A stretch of DNA of 64,000 nucleotides, taken from contig NZ_JAGOID010000002.1 of assembly GCF_017995835.1 (NCBI RefSeq), positions 1 through 64,000 on the forward strand, read 5' to 3'. This stretch comes from Amaricoccus sp. GTDB taxonomy: Bacteria; Pseudomonadota; Alphaproteobacteria; Rhodobacterales; Rhodobacteraceae. The number at the start of each line of letters is the position of its first letter. Position 1 is the stretch's first letter. Position numbers and translations under genes: made by a program. Below are positions 1 to 8,795 of this stretch, one piece after another. The notes beneath the pieces were generated by a model, which was not told the origin of the DNA, did no database searches, and worked only from the letters and a program-made list of their open reading frames with translations.

Positions 1-2
1 TG

Positions 3-563
3 CCGCTCGAGGAGTTCGTCGAGGCCTTCACCTTCACCCGCTTCGAGCCGGCGGGGATGGTGCAGGGCAACGACTCGATCAAGAACGCCACCTCGATCCT
101 CGACTACATCTTCCGCGAGCTGGCGGTGAGCTATCTCGACCGCACCGACCTCGCCCACGTGCAGCCGACGGGCGAGAGCTTCCACGACCTCGGCCGCGGC
201 GAGGCCGAGAGCCACGGCCCCCGCGCCGCCGGCGCCCCCGCGCCGGCGCCGACCTCGATCGAGGTGATCCGCCAGGTCTCCTCCACCGGCTACCTGCGCA
301 AGCGCCTGCCGCAGGAGCTCGTCGTCCTCCAGGGCGGCGCGGCGGTCTCCGGCGCCCTCGGCCTCGGCGGCGCCCTCTCCGGCCTCGCCGTGCAGTCCGG
401 GATGCTCGCCACGACCGCCGCGGTCGCCGTCGACGCCCGCGCCGAAGCCCGCCTCAAGGGCTACGAGGGCGACCCCTGCGGCGAATGCGGCAACTTCACG
501 CTGGTGAGGAACGGCACCTGCCTGAAGTGCAACACCTGCGGCGGCACGAGCGGGTGCAGCTGA
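3..563 (+). CDS. nrdJ: Vitamin B12-dependent (class II) ribonucleotide reductase, C-terminal part
   Basis: This is the last 186 residues of a gene that starts before the window. The family reduces ribonucleotides to deoxyribonucleotides using adenosylcobalamin, so it works with or without oxygen. What is seen: the open frame enters from base 3, carries a stretch ending [19 protein letters not shown] typical of the barrel end of large class II enzymes, then an Ala/Pro-rich linker. It closes with a cysteine-rich tail holding [14 protein letters not shown] and a terminal GCS, which matches the zinc-ribbon/redox tail of the long NrdJ form. The catalytic domain itself lies outside, so class assignment rests on the C-terminus. 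The gene is followed by a family A repeat and by convergent fmt. Confidence 0.85.
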   Translation, partial: PLEEFVEAFTFTRFEPAGMVQGNDSIKNATSILDYIFRELAVSYLDRTDLAHVQPTGESFHDLGRGEAESHGPRAAGAPAPAPTSIEVIRQVSSTGYLRKRLPQELVVLQGGAAVSGALGLGGALSGLAVQSGMLATTAAVAVDARAEARLKGYEGDPCGECGNFTLVRNGTCLKCNTCGGTSGCS

Positions 564-648
564 GAGTTACGGCGACGACCATCGAGCAGGTCATGACAAG
601 CCGGCAGACGGGAGGGGCCTCGCGGTCCCTCTCTTGCATTCGGGCGGC

Positions 649-777
649 GGAAACTCTCGCGGAAACTTCCCGTCGACTTTTATCGTGTGCACTCAGGTAG
701 TTACCCTACCTATCACGCGTGTTAGGCGTGTTAGCCCGCGTTGCGCCGGGTGGCCGGCTAGACTCGCCGGTATCATG
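649..777 (+). repeat. Dispersed intergenic element, family A, copy 1
   Basis: First of three related segments (others at 5926-6051 and 60253-60388), all in the same orientation and each just downstream of a plus-strand gene, here 85 nt after the nrdJ stop. The best conserved part runs from TATCGTGTG (681-689) through the CTCGCCGGTAT box to about 777. It can fold: outer stem CGTGTG (684-689) with CACGCG (714-719), allowing one G-U pair, and inner stem GGTAG (696-700) with CTACC (706-710) around loop TTACC. Two copies of the 9-mer GCGTGTTAG follow (717-734). The left flank is degenerate compared with copies 2 and 3. It sits in the convergent gap between nrdJ and fmt. Confidence 0.8.
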
Positions 778-852
778 CCCCTGGTCCTGGTCGTTCGACC
801 TGAGTCCCTCGCCGTGGAGCCGTTCCGGCCATCGTCCGCCCGGCCGCGGCCG

Positions 853-1761
853 TCACGCCAGCGCGGTTCCGCCCGGCACCGGAAACCCGCGCAGGAACGC
901 CGCCGCGTCCGTCGGCCCCCGCCCCGCCCGCTGCACCTCGAGGATCCGCACCGCGCCGTCGCCGCAGGCGATCGTCAGCGCGTCATCCAGCGCCTCGCCC
1001 GGCGCGCCCTGCCCTTCCGCCGGGCGGGAGCGCAGCAGGCGCACGCGCTCGGCCCCGATCTCGCACCAGGCGCCGGGCGCGGGCGAGAGGGCGCGGATCA
1101 GCCGGTCGACCTCGGCGGCGGGGCGGGTCCAGTCGACCCGCGCCTCGGCCTTGTCGATCTTCGCCGCATAGGTGACGCCCTCGGCGGGCTGGGGGACGGG
1201 GGGCAGATCATCGAGGCGGGCGAGCGCGTCGACGATCAGCCGGGCGCCCAGGGCGGCGAGACGGTCATGGAGCGCCCCGGCGGTCTCCTCCGGACCGATC
1301 GCGACCGGTTCGGCGAGGAGGACGGGGCCGGTGTCGAGGCCCGCCTCCATCTGCATGATCGCCACCCCGGTTTCGGCGTCGCCGGCGAGGATGGCCCGCT
1401 GGATCGGCGCCGCCCCGCGCCAGCGCGGCAGCAGCGAGGCGTGGACGTTGAGACAGCCGCGCGCCGGGGCGGCGAGGATCGGGCGCGGCAGGATCAGGCC
1501 GTACGCCGCGACCACCGCCGCCTCGGCGCCGAGCGCCACGAAGGCGGCCTGCTCCGCCGGGTCGCGCAGCGAGACCGGCGTGCGGACCTCGATTCCCAGC
1601 GCCCCGGCGCGCGCGGCGACGGCCGAGGGGCGGGGCTTCTGGCCGCGGCCGGCGGGGCGCGGCGGTTGCGAATAGACGGCGGCGATCTCGTGCCCGGCGC
1701 CGACCAGCGCGTCGAGGCTGGCGCGGGCGAAGTCGGGCGTGCCCATGAAGACGAGGCGCAT
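853..1761 (-). CDS. fmt: Methionyl-tRNA formyltransferase
   Basis: Transfers a formyl group from 10-formyl-tetrahydrofolate to initiator Met-tRNA in the cytoplasm. The 302-residue product has the usual family length. It begins [12 protein letters not shown], the typical N-terminal Rossmann start, and carries [20 protein letters not shown], which holds the catalytic Asn and His and the SLLPxxRG loop; [19 protein letters not shown] follows with the conserved Asp region. The C-terminal third is the OB-like tRNA-binding domain. It starts 16 bases after the stop of def on the same strand, so def-fmt form one transcription unit, the common bacterial arrangement coupling formylation and deformylation. 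Confidence 0.96.
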   Translation of the reverse strand: MRLVFMGTPDFARASLDALVGAGHEIAAVYSQPPRPAGRGQKPRPSAVAARAGALGIEVRTPVSLRDPAEQAAFVALGAEAAVVAAYGLILPRPILAAPARGCLNVHASLLPRWRGAAPIQRAILAGDAETGVAIMQMEAGLDTGPVLLAEPVAIGPEETAGALHDRLAALGARLIVDALARLDDLPPVPQPAEGVTYAAKIDKAEARVDWTRPAAEVDRLIRALSPAPGAWCEIGAERVRLLRSRPAEGQGAPGEALDDALTIACGDGAVRILEVQRAGRGPTDAAAFLRGFPVPGGTALA

Positions 1762-1777
1762 CGGCGACCCTCCGGGC

Positions 1778-2296
1778 TCAGGCCCGCGCCTTCTCGCGCT
1801 TGAGCTTCTTCATCCGCGAGGTGATCAGCGCGCGGCGGACGGCGCCGAGATAGTCGATGAAGAGCTTGCCGTCGAGGTGGTCGATCTCGTGCTGGGCGCA
1901 GATCGCCCAGCGCTCGCCGAACTCCGCCTCGCGGCGCTCGCCGTCGAGGTCGGTCCAGCCGAGGCGCACCTGCGCGGCGCGGGTCACGTCCTCGTAGACG
2001 TCCGGGATCGACAGGCAGCCCTCCTCGGAGACGACCGTCTCCTCGGACCGCCACAGGATCTCCGGATTGATCAGCGCCATCGGCGCCGGCTCCTCGTCCT
2101 TGCCGGCGCAGTCCATGACGAAGACGCGCTTCATCACCCCGAGCTGGGTGGCCGCCAGCCCGATGCCCGGCGCGTCATACATGGTGTCGAGCATGTCCGC
2201 CACGAGCGTGCGCACGGCGTCGTCGACGACGGCGACGGGCTCGGCCGTCTTGCGCAGGCGCGGGTCGGGATGGATCAGGATCGGACGCAGGCTCAT
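1778..2296 (-). CDS. def: Peptide deformylase
   Basis: Removes the formyl group from nascent proteins at the ribosome exit. All three family motifs are intact in 172 residues: GIGLAATQ (residues 44-51), EGCLS (92-96, with the metal-binding Cys94) and HEIDH (136-140, two metal-binding His and the catalytic Glu). Length and motif spacing are ordinary for type 1 bacterial deformylases. It is the first gene of def-fmt; its start faces the start of the PatB-like gene across about 83 bases, so promoters for both directions must lie in that gap. Confidence 0.97.
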   Translation of the reverse strand: MSLRPILIHPDPRLRKTAEPVAVVDDAVRTLVADMLDTMYDAPGIGLAATQLGVMKRVFVMDCAGKDEEPAPMALINPEILWRSEETVVSEEGCLSIPDVYEDVTRAAQVRLGWTDLDGERREAEFGERWAICAQHEIDHLDGKLFIDYLGAVRRALITSRMKKLKREKARA

Positions 2297-2379
2297 GGCG
2301 CGCAGGTAAGGGAAGCAGCCCGGCTTGACAAGGCGGGCGCCGCCCTGCCCCCTGCCCGCATCGCCAGCGAGGAACGCCC

Positions 2380-3543
2380 ATGTTCGACTTCGACGAGCCC
2401 ATCGACCGCCTCGGCACCCATTGCATGAAATGGGACATGATGGAGAAGCTCTTCGGCGTGCCGGCCGGCGACGGGCTCGCCATGTGGGTGGCCGACATGG
2501 ACTTCCGCCCGCCGCCCGCGGTGATGGACGCGCTTGCGGCCGAGATCGCGCAGGGCGTGCCCGGCTATTTCGGCGACGATGCGGCCTACAAGGCGGCGAT
2601 CACCGGCTGGATGGCGCGCCGCCACGGCTGGGAGGTCGATCCGGCCGCGATCCTGACCACGCACGGCGTCGTCGCCGGGGTGGGCTTCTGCTGCCAGGCC
2701 TTCAGCGCGCCCGGCGAGGGGGTGATCCTGTTCACCCCGGTCTACCACGCCTTCGCCCGGGTGATCCGCGCCAACGACCGGCGCATCGTCGAGCATCGCC
2801 TCGTGACGCGCGACGGTCGCCTGTGCATGGACCTCGACGACCTCGCGCGGCGGCTGACCGGGGACGAGCGCATCGTGGTCTCCTGCTCGCCGCACAACCC
2901 GGGCGGCCGGATCTGGTCGGTCGAGGAGCAGCGCGAACTCGCGGCCTTCTGCAAGGCGCACGACCTCGTGCTGGTCGCCGACGAAATCCACCACGACCTG
3001 GTGCTGCCGGGACGCAGGCACGTCACCGCGGCGCTGGCGGCGCCGGAGGCGCTCGACCGGCTGGTGGTGCTGACGGCGGCGACCAAGACCTTCAACATCG
3101 CCGGGGCGCTGACCGGCAACGCCATCGTGCCGCACGAGCCGCTGCGCGCCCGGCTCGCCGCGCGCATCGCCGCCGCGGGCGGCGGGCCGAACCGGCTCGG
3201 GGTGCTGATGGCGACGGCGGCATATGCCGGCGGCGAGGCCTGGCTCGAGGCGCTCCTCGCCTATCTCGACGGCAACGTGCGCGCCTTCGAGGACGGGCTC
3301 GCGGCCATTCCCGGCGTGACGCCGACGCCGCTCGACGCGACCTATCTCGCCTGGATCGACTTCGGCGGCGCCGGCCTCTCGCCCGACGAGGTCGAGGCGC
3401 GCGTCCGCGGCGCCGGCATCGCCGCGAGCCCCGGCCGGCAGTTCGGACCGGGCGGCGAGACCTTCATGCGCTTCAACATCGCCACGCCCCGGGCGCGGGT
3501 GATCGAGGCGGTCGCCCGGCTACAGGCCGCCTTCGCCGCCTGA
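2380..3543 (+). CDS. PatB/MalY-type PLP-dependent C-S lyase (cystathionine beta-lyase-like)
   Basis: A 387-residue fold-type I PLP enzyme of the MalY/PatB group. Family members cleave the C-S bond of cystathionine or cysteine conjugates, giving a thiol, pyruvate and ammonia; some are aminotransferases. The N-terminus has the group signature WVADMDFRPPPAV, the middle has SCSPHNPGG and VADEIHHDLV (Asp that holds the PLP ring nitrogen), and the PLP lysine is Lys236 in TAATKTFNIAG. The C-terminal domain with the carboxylate-binding Arg is complete (MRFNIATPR). It is monocistronic and divergent from def. Substrate cannot be told from sequence; cystathionine beta-lyase is the default. Confidence 0.85.
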   Translation: MFDFDEPIDRLGTHCMKWDMMEKLFGVPAGDGLAMWVADMDFRPPPAVMDALAAEIAQGVPGYFGDDAAYKAAITGWMARRHGWEVDPAAILTTHGVVAGVGFCCQAFSAPGEGVILFTPVYHAFARVIRANDRRIVEHRLVTRDGRLCMDLDDLARRLTGDERIVVSCSPHNPGGRIWSVEEQRELAAFCKAHDLVLVADEIHHDLVLPGRRHVTAALAAPEALDRLVVLTAATKTFNIAGALTGNAIVPHEPLRARLAARIAAAGGGPNRLGVLMATAAYAGGEAWLEALLAYLDGNVRAFEDGLAAIPGVTPTPLDATYLAWIDFGGAGLSPDEVEARVRGAGIAASPGRQFGPGGETFMRFNIATPRARVIEAVARLQAAFAA

Positions 3544-3573
3544 CGCCCGCCTGACCTCCGCCTGACGCCCGCC
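3541..3573 (+). repeat. Three tandem 11-bp units at the end of the PatB-like gene
   Basis: Three consecutive 11-mers, TGACGCCCGCC, TGACCTCCGCC and TGACGCCCGCC, begin exactly at the stop codon (3541-3543) and run into the spacer. Units 1 and 3 are identical and unit 2 differs at two positions. A TTGACA box follows at 3582. This may be local slippage or a regulatory array; nothing else in the sequence decides. Confidence 0.55.
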
Positions 3574-3697
3574 GCTCCGGCTTGACAGCGGCGGCGCGCC
3601 GGGCGCAAGAGTCGGGCTCGGGGACCGCGATCTCCCCGCGAGGCGACAGCCCAAGCATCGCGTCCAGCCCGCCGACGACCAGCGAGGACGCGCAGCC

Positions 3698-4525
3698 ATG
3701 TCATCCACGACCGCCATCTCTCCGGAGAAGCTCGCCCGCATGGTCGGGCGGCCCGACGCCCCCATCCTCGTCGACCTGCGCAGCGCCGACGACTTCGCGG
3801 CCGACCCGCGCCTCGTGCCGGGCGCGACGCGGCGCGCCGTCGAGGAGATCGCCGCCTGGGGGCCGGCGCTCGCCGGTCGCAGGGTGGTGGCGATCTGCGA
3901 ACACGGGCACGGCCGCAGCGAAGGCGCCGCCGCCTGGCTGCGGCAGGCCGGCGCGGCGGCCGAGGCGCTCGGCGGCGGGTTCGCGGCCTGGCGCGAGGCC
4001 GGCCTGCCGACGCTCCGCGCCGAGCGGCTGCCGCCGCGCGACGCCGCCGGCCGCACGGTATGGGTCACGCGGGCGCGGCCCAAGATCGACCGCATCGCCT
4101 GCCCCTGGCTGATCCGCCGCTTCGTCGACCCCGAGGCGGCGTTCCTGTTCGTGCCGCCGTCGGAGGTGCGCGGCGTCGCCGAGCGCTTCGGGGCGACGCC
4201 GTTCGACATCGAGGGCGAGGACGTGTTCTGGACCCATCGCGGCGAGGCGTGCAGCTTCGACGTGATGGTCGAGGAGTTCGGCCTGGCGACCGGGCCGCTC
4301 CTGCGGCTCGCGACGATCGTGCGCGGGGCCGACACCGCCCGGCTCGACCTCGCCCCCGAGGCGGCGGGGCTGCTCGCGGCCTCGCTCGGCCTGTCGCGGA
4401 TGTACGCCGACGACCTCGCCCAGCTCGACGCCGGGATGCTTCTCTACGACGCGTTCTATCGCTGGGCGCGCGATGCGACCGGCGAGACCCACAACTGGCC
4501 CGCCCCGGCGGCGGGCCGTGGCTGA
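3698..4525 (+). CDS. Rhodanese-like domain fused to chromate resistance (ChrB-type) domain
   Basis: 275 residues with two parts. Residues about 1-105 are a rhodanese-like domain: ILVDLRSADDF, then the active-site loop CEHGHGRS with the catalytic Cys present and a seven-position CX5R loop. Residues about 110-265 match the chromate-resistance domain of ChrB-type proteins: WVTRARPKIDRIACPWLIRRFVD, SFDVMVEEF and the IVRGADTARLDLAPEA stretch. It ends next to chrA and the pair is evidently an operon for chromate response. The rhodanese part could handle sulfur or act as a reductase-like module; that is inference. A TTGACA box at 3582-3587 could be the -35 of its promoter, although the -10 is poor. 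Confidence 0.85.
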   Translation: MSSTTAISPEKLARMVGRPDAPILVDLRSADDFAADPRLVPGATRRAVEEIAAWGPALAGRRVVAICEHGHGRSEGAAAWLRQAGAAAEALGGGFAAWREAGLPTLRAERLPPRDAAGRTVWVTRARPKIDRIACPWLIRRFVDPEAAFLFVPPSEVRGVAERFGATPFDIEGEDVFWTHRGEACSFDVMVEEFGLATGPLLRLATIVRGADTARLDLAPEAAGLLAASLGLSRMYADDLAQLDAGMLLYDAFYRWARDATGETHNWPAPAAGRG

Positions 4526-4535
4526 GGCGACGGGC

Positions 4536-5912
4536 ATGGCGACGGGCGCCCCGGGCCGAGGCGACGTCGTGCCCTTCGGCGAGGCCCTGCGCGTCTGGGC
4601 GCGGGTGGCGGCGCTGAGCTTCGGCGGACCGGCGGGGCAGATCGCGGTGATGCACCGCATCGTGGTCGACGAGAAGCGCTGGGTCGGCGAGGCGCGTTTC
4701 TTGCACGCGCTCAACTTCTGCATGCTTCTGCCCGGTCCGGAGGCGCACCAGCTCGCGATCTACCTCGGCTGGCTTCTCAACGGGATCCGGGGCGCGCTCG
4801 CCGCCGGCGTCTTCTTCGTGCTGCCGGGGTTCGTCGCGATGCTCGCGCTCAGCGTCGCCTATGTCACGCTCGGCGAGACGCCGCTGGTCGAGGGCCTCTT
4901 CGTCGGGCTCAGGGCCGCGGTCGTCGCCATCGTGCTTCAGGCGCTCCTGCGCATCGGCGGGCGCACGCTGACAAGCCAGGCCACGATCGCCGTCGCCGCG
5001 CTCGCCTTCGTCGCGCTCGCCTTCCTCGACGCGCCGTTTCCGCTGGTGATCCTCGCCGCCGGGATCGTCGGCTGGGCCGCCGCCCGGGCCGGCGTCAAGG
5101 GCCTCGCGCCCGGCCACGGCCACGCAGCCAGGGGCGGGCTCGCCGACCGCGACTCGGCGCTCGGCGAGGAGCCGCCGGGGCGGGATCGCGACGGCCTGCG
5201 CGGCGTCCTGCGCGTCGCCGGCCTGACCGCGGCGCTCTGGCTCGCGCCGGTCGCGATCCTCGTCCTCGCGCTCGGGCCCGACAACGTCTTCGCCCGCATC
5301 GCCGGCTTCTTCAGCCTGCTCGCCGTCGTGACCTTCGGGGGCGCCTACGCCGTCCTCGCCTACCTCGCCCAGGCTGCGGTGGAGACCTATGGCTGGCTCA
5401 GCCCGGCCGAGATGCTCGACGGGCTCGGCCTCGCCGAGACCACGCCGGGGCCGCTGATCATGGTGGTGCAGTTCATCGGCTTCCTCGCCGCCTGGCGCAA
5501 CCCGGGAGCGCTCGACCCGATGCTCGCCGCCGTGCTCGGCGCGACGCTGACCACCTGGGTCACCTTCGCGCCGTCATTCCTCTGGATTCTCGCGGGCGCG
5601 CCCTTCGTCGAGCGGCTGCGCGGGGCGCGCGGGCTCGGCGGGGCGCTGCGCGCCATCACCGCGGCCGTGGTGGGCGTGATCCTCAGCCTCGCGCTGTGGT
5701 TCGCATCTCACGTGATCTTCGCGGCGCATGTTCCGGTGCGCGCCGGCTGGCTCGACTTCGAGCGCCCCGTCCCCGCCAGCGTCGATCCCCTCTCGCTGGC
5801 GCTGGTCGCCGCCGCGCTCGTGGCGGTCTTCGTCCTGCGTCTCGGCCTCCTCGCCACGCTCGGCCTCGCCGCGGCCGCCGGCGCGGCGCTGCGCCTCGCC
5901 GGAATCGCCTGA
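4536..5912 (+). CDS. chrA: Chromate transporter, long-chain CHR family
   Basis: An inner-membrane protein of 458 residues that exports chromate, two CHR domains in one chain. The first half carries the signature FGGPAGQIAVMH near residue 30 and the second half repeats it as FGGAYAVLAYL, with LGLAETTPGPLI completing the domain; about ten hydrophobic segments are visible. The open frame extends upstream to 4473, but ATG 4536 is preferred because it lies 10 bases past the stop of the ChrB fusion gene. A GTG at 4518, overlapping that stop, is the main alternative and would add six residues. A family A repeat begins 13 nt after the stop. Confidence 0.9.
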   Translation: MATGAPGRGDVVPFGEALRVWARVAALSFGGPAGQIAVMHRIVVDEKRWVGEARFLHALNFCMLLPGPEAHQLAIYLGWLLNGIRGALAAGVFFVLPGFVAMLALSVAYVTLGETPLVEGLFVGLRAAVVAIVLQALLRIGGRTLTSQATIAVAALAFVALAFLDAPFPLVILAAGIVGWAAARAGVKGLAPGHGHAARGGLADRDSALGEEPPGRDRDGLRGVLRVAGLTAALWLAPVAILVLALGPDNVFARIAGFFSLLAVVTFGGAYAVLAYLAQAAVETYGWLSPAEMLDGLGLAETTPGPLIMVVQFIGFLAAWRNPGALDPMLAAVLGATLTTWVTFAPSFLWILAGAPFVERLRGARGLGGALRAITAAVVGVILSLALWFASHVIFAAHVPVRAGWLDFERPVPASVDPLSLALVAAALVAVFVLRLGLLATLGLAAAAGAALRLAGIA

Positions 5913-5925
5913 TACCGGCGAGGCG

Positions 5926-6051
5926 CATGAAACGACTCGCGGACCTTTTTGGCCTTTTTGCAATTTTATCGTGTGTATTCCGGTAGTTACCCTATCTATC
6001 ACGCGTGTTAGCCCGTGTTGCGTCGGGTGGCTGGTAGACCTCGCCGGCATG
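5926..6051 (+). repeat. Dispersed intergenic element, family A, copy 2
   Basis: Begins CATGAAACGACTCGCGGA, identical to the start of copy 3, then a T-rich stretch, then the conserved core. Outer stem CGTGTG (5970-5975) pairs with CACGCG (6000-6005); inner stem GGTAG (5982-5986) pairs with CTATC (5992-5996) through one G-U pair, loop TTACC. Only one GCGTGTTAG unit is present. The copy lies in the 200-base spacer between chrA and the ABC permease gene. ACCGGCGAG (5914-5922), just before it, mirrors CTCGCCGGC at its end, so terminal inverted repeats are possible in this copy only. Confidence 0.8.
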
Positions 6052-6112
6052 ACCGCTTGCCGGCGCCGGGCCGTGGCGATAGTTCCCGCGTGAGAGCGAC
6101 GGAGGGCAGGAC

Positions 6113-7759
6113 TTGGGCGAACGAACGCTGGCGACGCTGGCCTGGATCGTCGCCGCGATCTGCGTCGCGCCGATGGTCGCCGCGGCGGTCGCGGCCCTCC
6201 TCGGCGACCTCTCGACCTGGCGCGGCCTGATCGACACCGTCCTGCCCGTCTACATCCGCAACACGCTTGCGCTCGTGGCGCTGGTCACGACCGGCGCGAT
6301 CGCAGTCGGAGCGGGAGGGGCGTGGCTCGTCACCATGTACCGCTTCCCCGGCTCGCGGGCGCTCGAGGTGTTGATGGTGCTGCCGCTCGCCTTCCCCGCC
6401 TACGTGCTCGCCTACGCCTATACCGACCTCCTGCAACATTCCGGCCCCGTGCAGACCTGGCTGCGCGAGATCACCGGCTGGGGGCCGCGCGACTACTGGT
6501 TCCCGAACGTGCGCTCGCTGCCGGGCGCGGCGCTGATGTTCGCCTGCGTGCTCTACCCTTACGTCTACCTGCTCGCCCGCGCCGCCTTCGCGGAGCAGTC
6601 GGCGACAGCCTATCTCGCGGCGCGCTCGCTCGGGCGGGGACCGACCGAGGCCTTCCTGCGGGTCAGCCTGCCGATGGCGCGGCCGGCCATCGCCGCAGGC
6701 GCGCTCCTCGCGGTGATGGAGACGATCGCGGACTACGGCACGGTGGCGCATTTCGCCGTGCGCACCTTCTCGACCGGCATCTACCAGGCCTGGTTCGCCA
6801 TGCAGGACCGCGCCGCGGCGGCGCAGCTGGCGCTCTGCCTGCTCGGCTTCGCCCTCCTCGTCGCGGCGCTGGAGCGGATCGAACGCGGCCGGGCGCGAAC
6901 CCACCTGCGCGGCGCCAGGCTGACGACGCTGGAGCGGACCCGGCTGAGCGGCTGGCGAGCCTGGGCGGCGACGACGGCCTGCCTCCTGCCGGTGCTCGTC
7001 GGCTTCCTCGTGCCGGTCGTGGTGCTCGGGCGGATGGCGATGCGCTCGGCGCAGAGCGTGACCGATCCCCGCTACATCGACTTCGTGGCGCACTCGCTGA
7101 CGCTCGCGGCAATCGCCGCGGTGGTGACGGTGGCCGGCGGCGTGCTCGTCGGACACCGCGCCCGCTCGGCGCCGGGACCGCGCACGCGAGCGATGACGCT
7201 GGCGGCCGGGCTCGGCTACGCCGTGCCGGGGGGCGTGATCGCGGTCGGCCTGCTGGTGCCCTTCGCCGGGCTCGACAACGCCGTCGACGCCTTCACGCGC
7301 GCGCATTTCGGCGTATCGACCGGGCTGCTGTTCACCGGATCGATCGGGCTCCTGGTCGTGGCCTACATGGCGCGGTTCATGGCGATCGCGCTCAACGCCT
7401 TCGACGCGGGCCTCGCCGGGGTCAGCCCGAACCTCGACGCGGTGGCGCGCACGCTCGGGCGCACCGCGCCGCAGGTTCTTACGGCGGTGCACCTGCCCAT
7501 CGTGCGCGGCAGCCTGCTGACGGCCGGGCTCATCGTGTTCGTGGACGTGATGAAGGAGCTGCCGGCGACGATGATCATGCGGCCCTTCAACTTCGACACG
7601 CTGGCGGTTCAGGCCTACCGGCTCGCCGCCGACGAACGCCTAGACCAGGCGGCGGTCCCGAGCCTCGTGATCGCCGCCGTGGGCGTGCTGCCGGTCGTGC
7701 TGGTCTGCCGCGCCATCGTCACCGGGGGCCGCAGCCGCCGGGCCGCCGCGCCGGCCTGA
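6113..7759 (+). CDS. Fused two-domain ABC transporter permease, ferric iron type
   Basis: A 548-residue inner-membrane protein with two binding-protein-dependent permease domains in tandem, each with an EAA-type loop (AARSLGRGPTEAFLRVSLP near residue 165; ARTLGRTAPQVLTAVHLP near residue 450) and about twelve membrane segments overall. This doubled form is characteristic of Fe(III) importers of the AfuB/FbpB/SfuB group, and ADYGTVAHFAVRTFSTGIY and KELPATMIMRPFNFDTLA are typical of it. The TTG start at 6113 is chosen because GGAGG lies seven bases upstream (6101-6105). No binding protein or ATPase gene is next to it, so its partners must be elsewhere, or the gene is an orphan. Confidence 0.85.
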   Translation: MGERTLATLAWIVAAICVAPMVAAAVAALLGDLSTWRGLIDTVLPVYIRNTLALVALVTTGAIAVGAGGAWLVTMYRFPGSRALEVLMVLPLAFPAYVLAYAYTDLLQHSGPVQTWLREITGWGPRDYWFPNVRSLPGAALMFACVLYPYVYLLARAAFAEQSATAYLAARSLGRGPTEAFLRVSLPMARPAIAAGALLAVMETIADYGTVAHFAVRTFSTGIYQAWFAMQDRAAAAQLALCLLGFALLVAALERIERGRARTHLRGARLTTLERTRLSGWRAWAATTACLLPVLVGFLVPVVVLGRMAMRSAQSVTDPRYIDFVAHSLTLAAIAAVVTVAGGVLVGHRARSAPGPRTRAMTLAAGLGYAVPGGVIAVGLLVPFAGLDNAVDAFTRAHFGVSTGLLFTGSIGLLVVAYMARFMAIALNAFDAGLAGVSPNLDAVARTLGRTAPQVLTAVHLPIVRGSLLTAGLIVFVDVMKELPATMIMRPFNFDTLAVQAYRLAADERLDQAAVPSLVIAAVGVLPVVLVCRAIVTGGRSRRAAAPA

Positions 7760-7785
7760 CCGCGCGCCGCCCGCAAGGCTTCGGC

Positions 7786-8373
7786 TCAGCCGCCGACCAT
7801 CTCCCGACGCAACGCCTCCAGTTCGGCGACGAGCGTGCGCATCCTCGCCCGCCGGTCCGGATCGGCGGGCGGCGTCGCGTCGGCCGACGCCGACGGCGCG
7901 GCATCGGCCGGAACGGCGGCCGCCGCGGCCGCGGGTGCCGCGGCCGGCCGCCCCGGGGCCGTGAACAGGTCCGGCTGCGCCGCCGGCGCCGGGGCTTCGG
8001 CCGCGAGCTTCGCCGCGGACGTCGGGACTTCGGCCACGGGCTTGCGCTTCGGCGCCGGCGGGGCGGCGGCGGGCTCGGGCTCGCCGTCGGGAAGCGTGCC
8101 CAGTCCGATCACATGGCGCGCGCCGCGCTCGCGCAGGATCTTCTGCACGCCCTTGATCGTCATGCCGTCGTCGTAGAGCAGCCCCCTGATGCCGCGCAGC
8201 AGGCGCACGTCCTCGGGCCGGTAGTAGCGCCGTCCGCCCCCGCGCTTGACCGGGCGGACCTGCGAGAAACGGCTCTCCCAGAAGCGCAGGACATGCGGCG
8301 GCACGTCGAGAGCGTCGGCCACCTCGCTGATGGTGCGAAAGGCCTCGGGCGACTTGTCCATGGCGGCGCTCAC
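7786..8373 (-). CDS. MerR-family transcriptional regulator
   Basis: 195 residues. Residues about 12-80 form a MerR winged helix-turn-helix: [25 protein letters not shown] followed by [21 protein letters not shown]. Instead of an effector-binding domain there is a long Ala/Pro-rich tail of about 100 residues and a short basic end, so it is probably not a metal or drug sensor of the classic kind. It starts five bases after the ihfA stop; the ihfA-merR pairing is a recurrent arrangement in alphaproteobacteria, which supports co-transcription. Met5 is an alternative start. Targets are unknown. Confidence 0.85.
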   Translation of the reverse strand: MSAAMDKSPEAFRTISEVADALDVPPHVLRFWESRFSQVRPVKRGGGRRYYRPEDVRLLRGIRGLLYDDGMTIKGVQKILRERGARHVIGLGTLPDGEPEPAAAPPAPKRKPVAEVPTSAAKLAAEAPAPAAQPDLFTAPGRPAAAPAAAAAAVPADAAPSASADATPPADPDRRARMRTLVAELEALRREMVGG

Positions 8374-8377
8374 CGGG

Positions 8378-8680
8378 TCAGGCCTTGTTGCCGGCGTCCA
8401 CCCGCTCCTTCATGATGTGCGACGGACGAAACGCCAGCACCCGGCGCGGCTCGATCGGAACCTCGTCGCCGGTCTTGGGATTGCGCCCGATCCGCGCGGA
8501 CTTGGAGCGCACGCTGAATGTGCCGAACGAGGAAATCTTCACGGTCTCGCCCCGCACCAGCGCCTCGGAGATATGCTCGAGCACCGATTCGACGAGATCG
8601 GCGCTTTCGTTGCGCGAAAGGCCGACCGCACGGAACACCGCCTCGCTGAGCTCCATTCGCGTCAGGGTCTTGTCGCTCAT
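8378..8680 (-). CDS. ihfA: Integration host factor subunit alpha
   Basis: A nucleoid DNA-bending protein of 100 residues that pairs with IHF-beta. The complete HU/IHF fold is visible: [33 protein letters not shown], then [40 protein letters not shown], containing the DNA-binding beta arm with its proline. The [14 protein letters not shown] stretch fits the alpha subunit. It lies between fabH upstream and merR downstream on the same strand, with a 115-base gap to fabH that could hold its own promoter (an AT-rich ATTTTGTTAACC stretch lies at 8704-8715). Confidence 0.95.
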   Translation of the reverse strand: MSDKTLTRMELSEAVFRAVGLSRNESADLVESVLEHISEALVRGETVKISSFGTFSVRSKSARIGRNPKTGDEVPIEPRRVLAFRPSHIMKERVDAGNKA

Positions 8681-8795
8681 GGTCCCCCCGGGCTTTTGGT
8701 CAACATTTTGTTAACCTTACGGGTGACTCACGAGACGAGTCAACAAGTTCGCCCGCAGAACGGCGCGAACCGGCGCGGGGCGCGCGCGCGTGCGC

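Noticed and set aside
2325..2353. Sigma-70-type promoter for the PatB-like gene
   Set aside because: A perfect TTGACA lies at 2325, but the bases at the -10 distance are all C/G (CCCCTG), so a promoter is not supported.
6008..7492. A 494-codon minus-strand frame across the ABC permease
   Set aside because: Rich in Arg, His and Glu with no motif, antisense to a clear permease; its end merely reads into family A copy 2.
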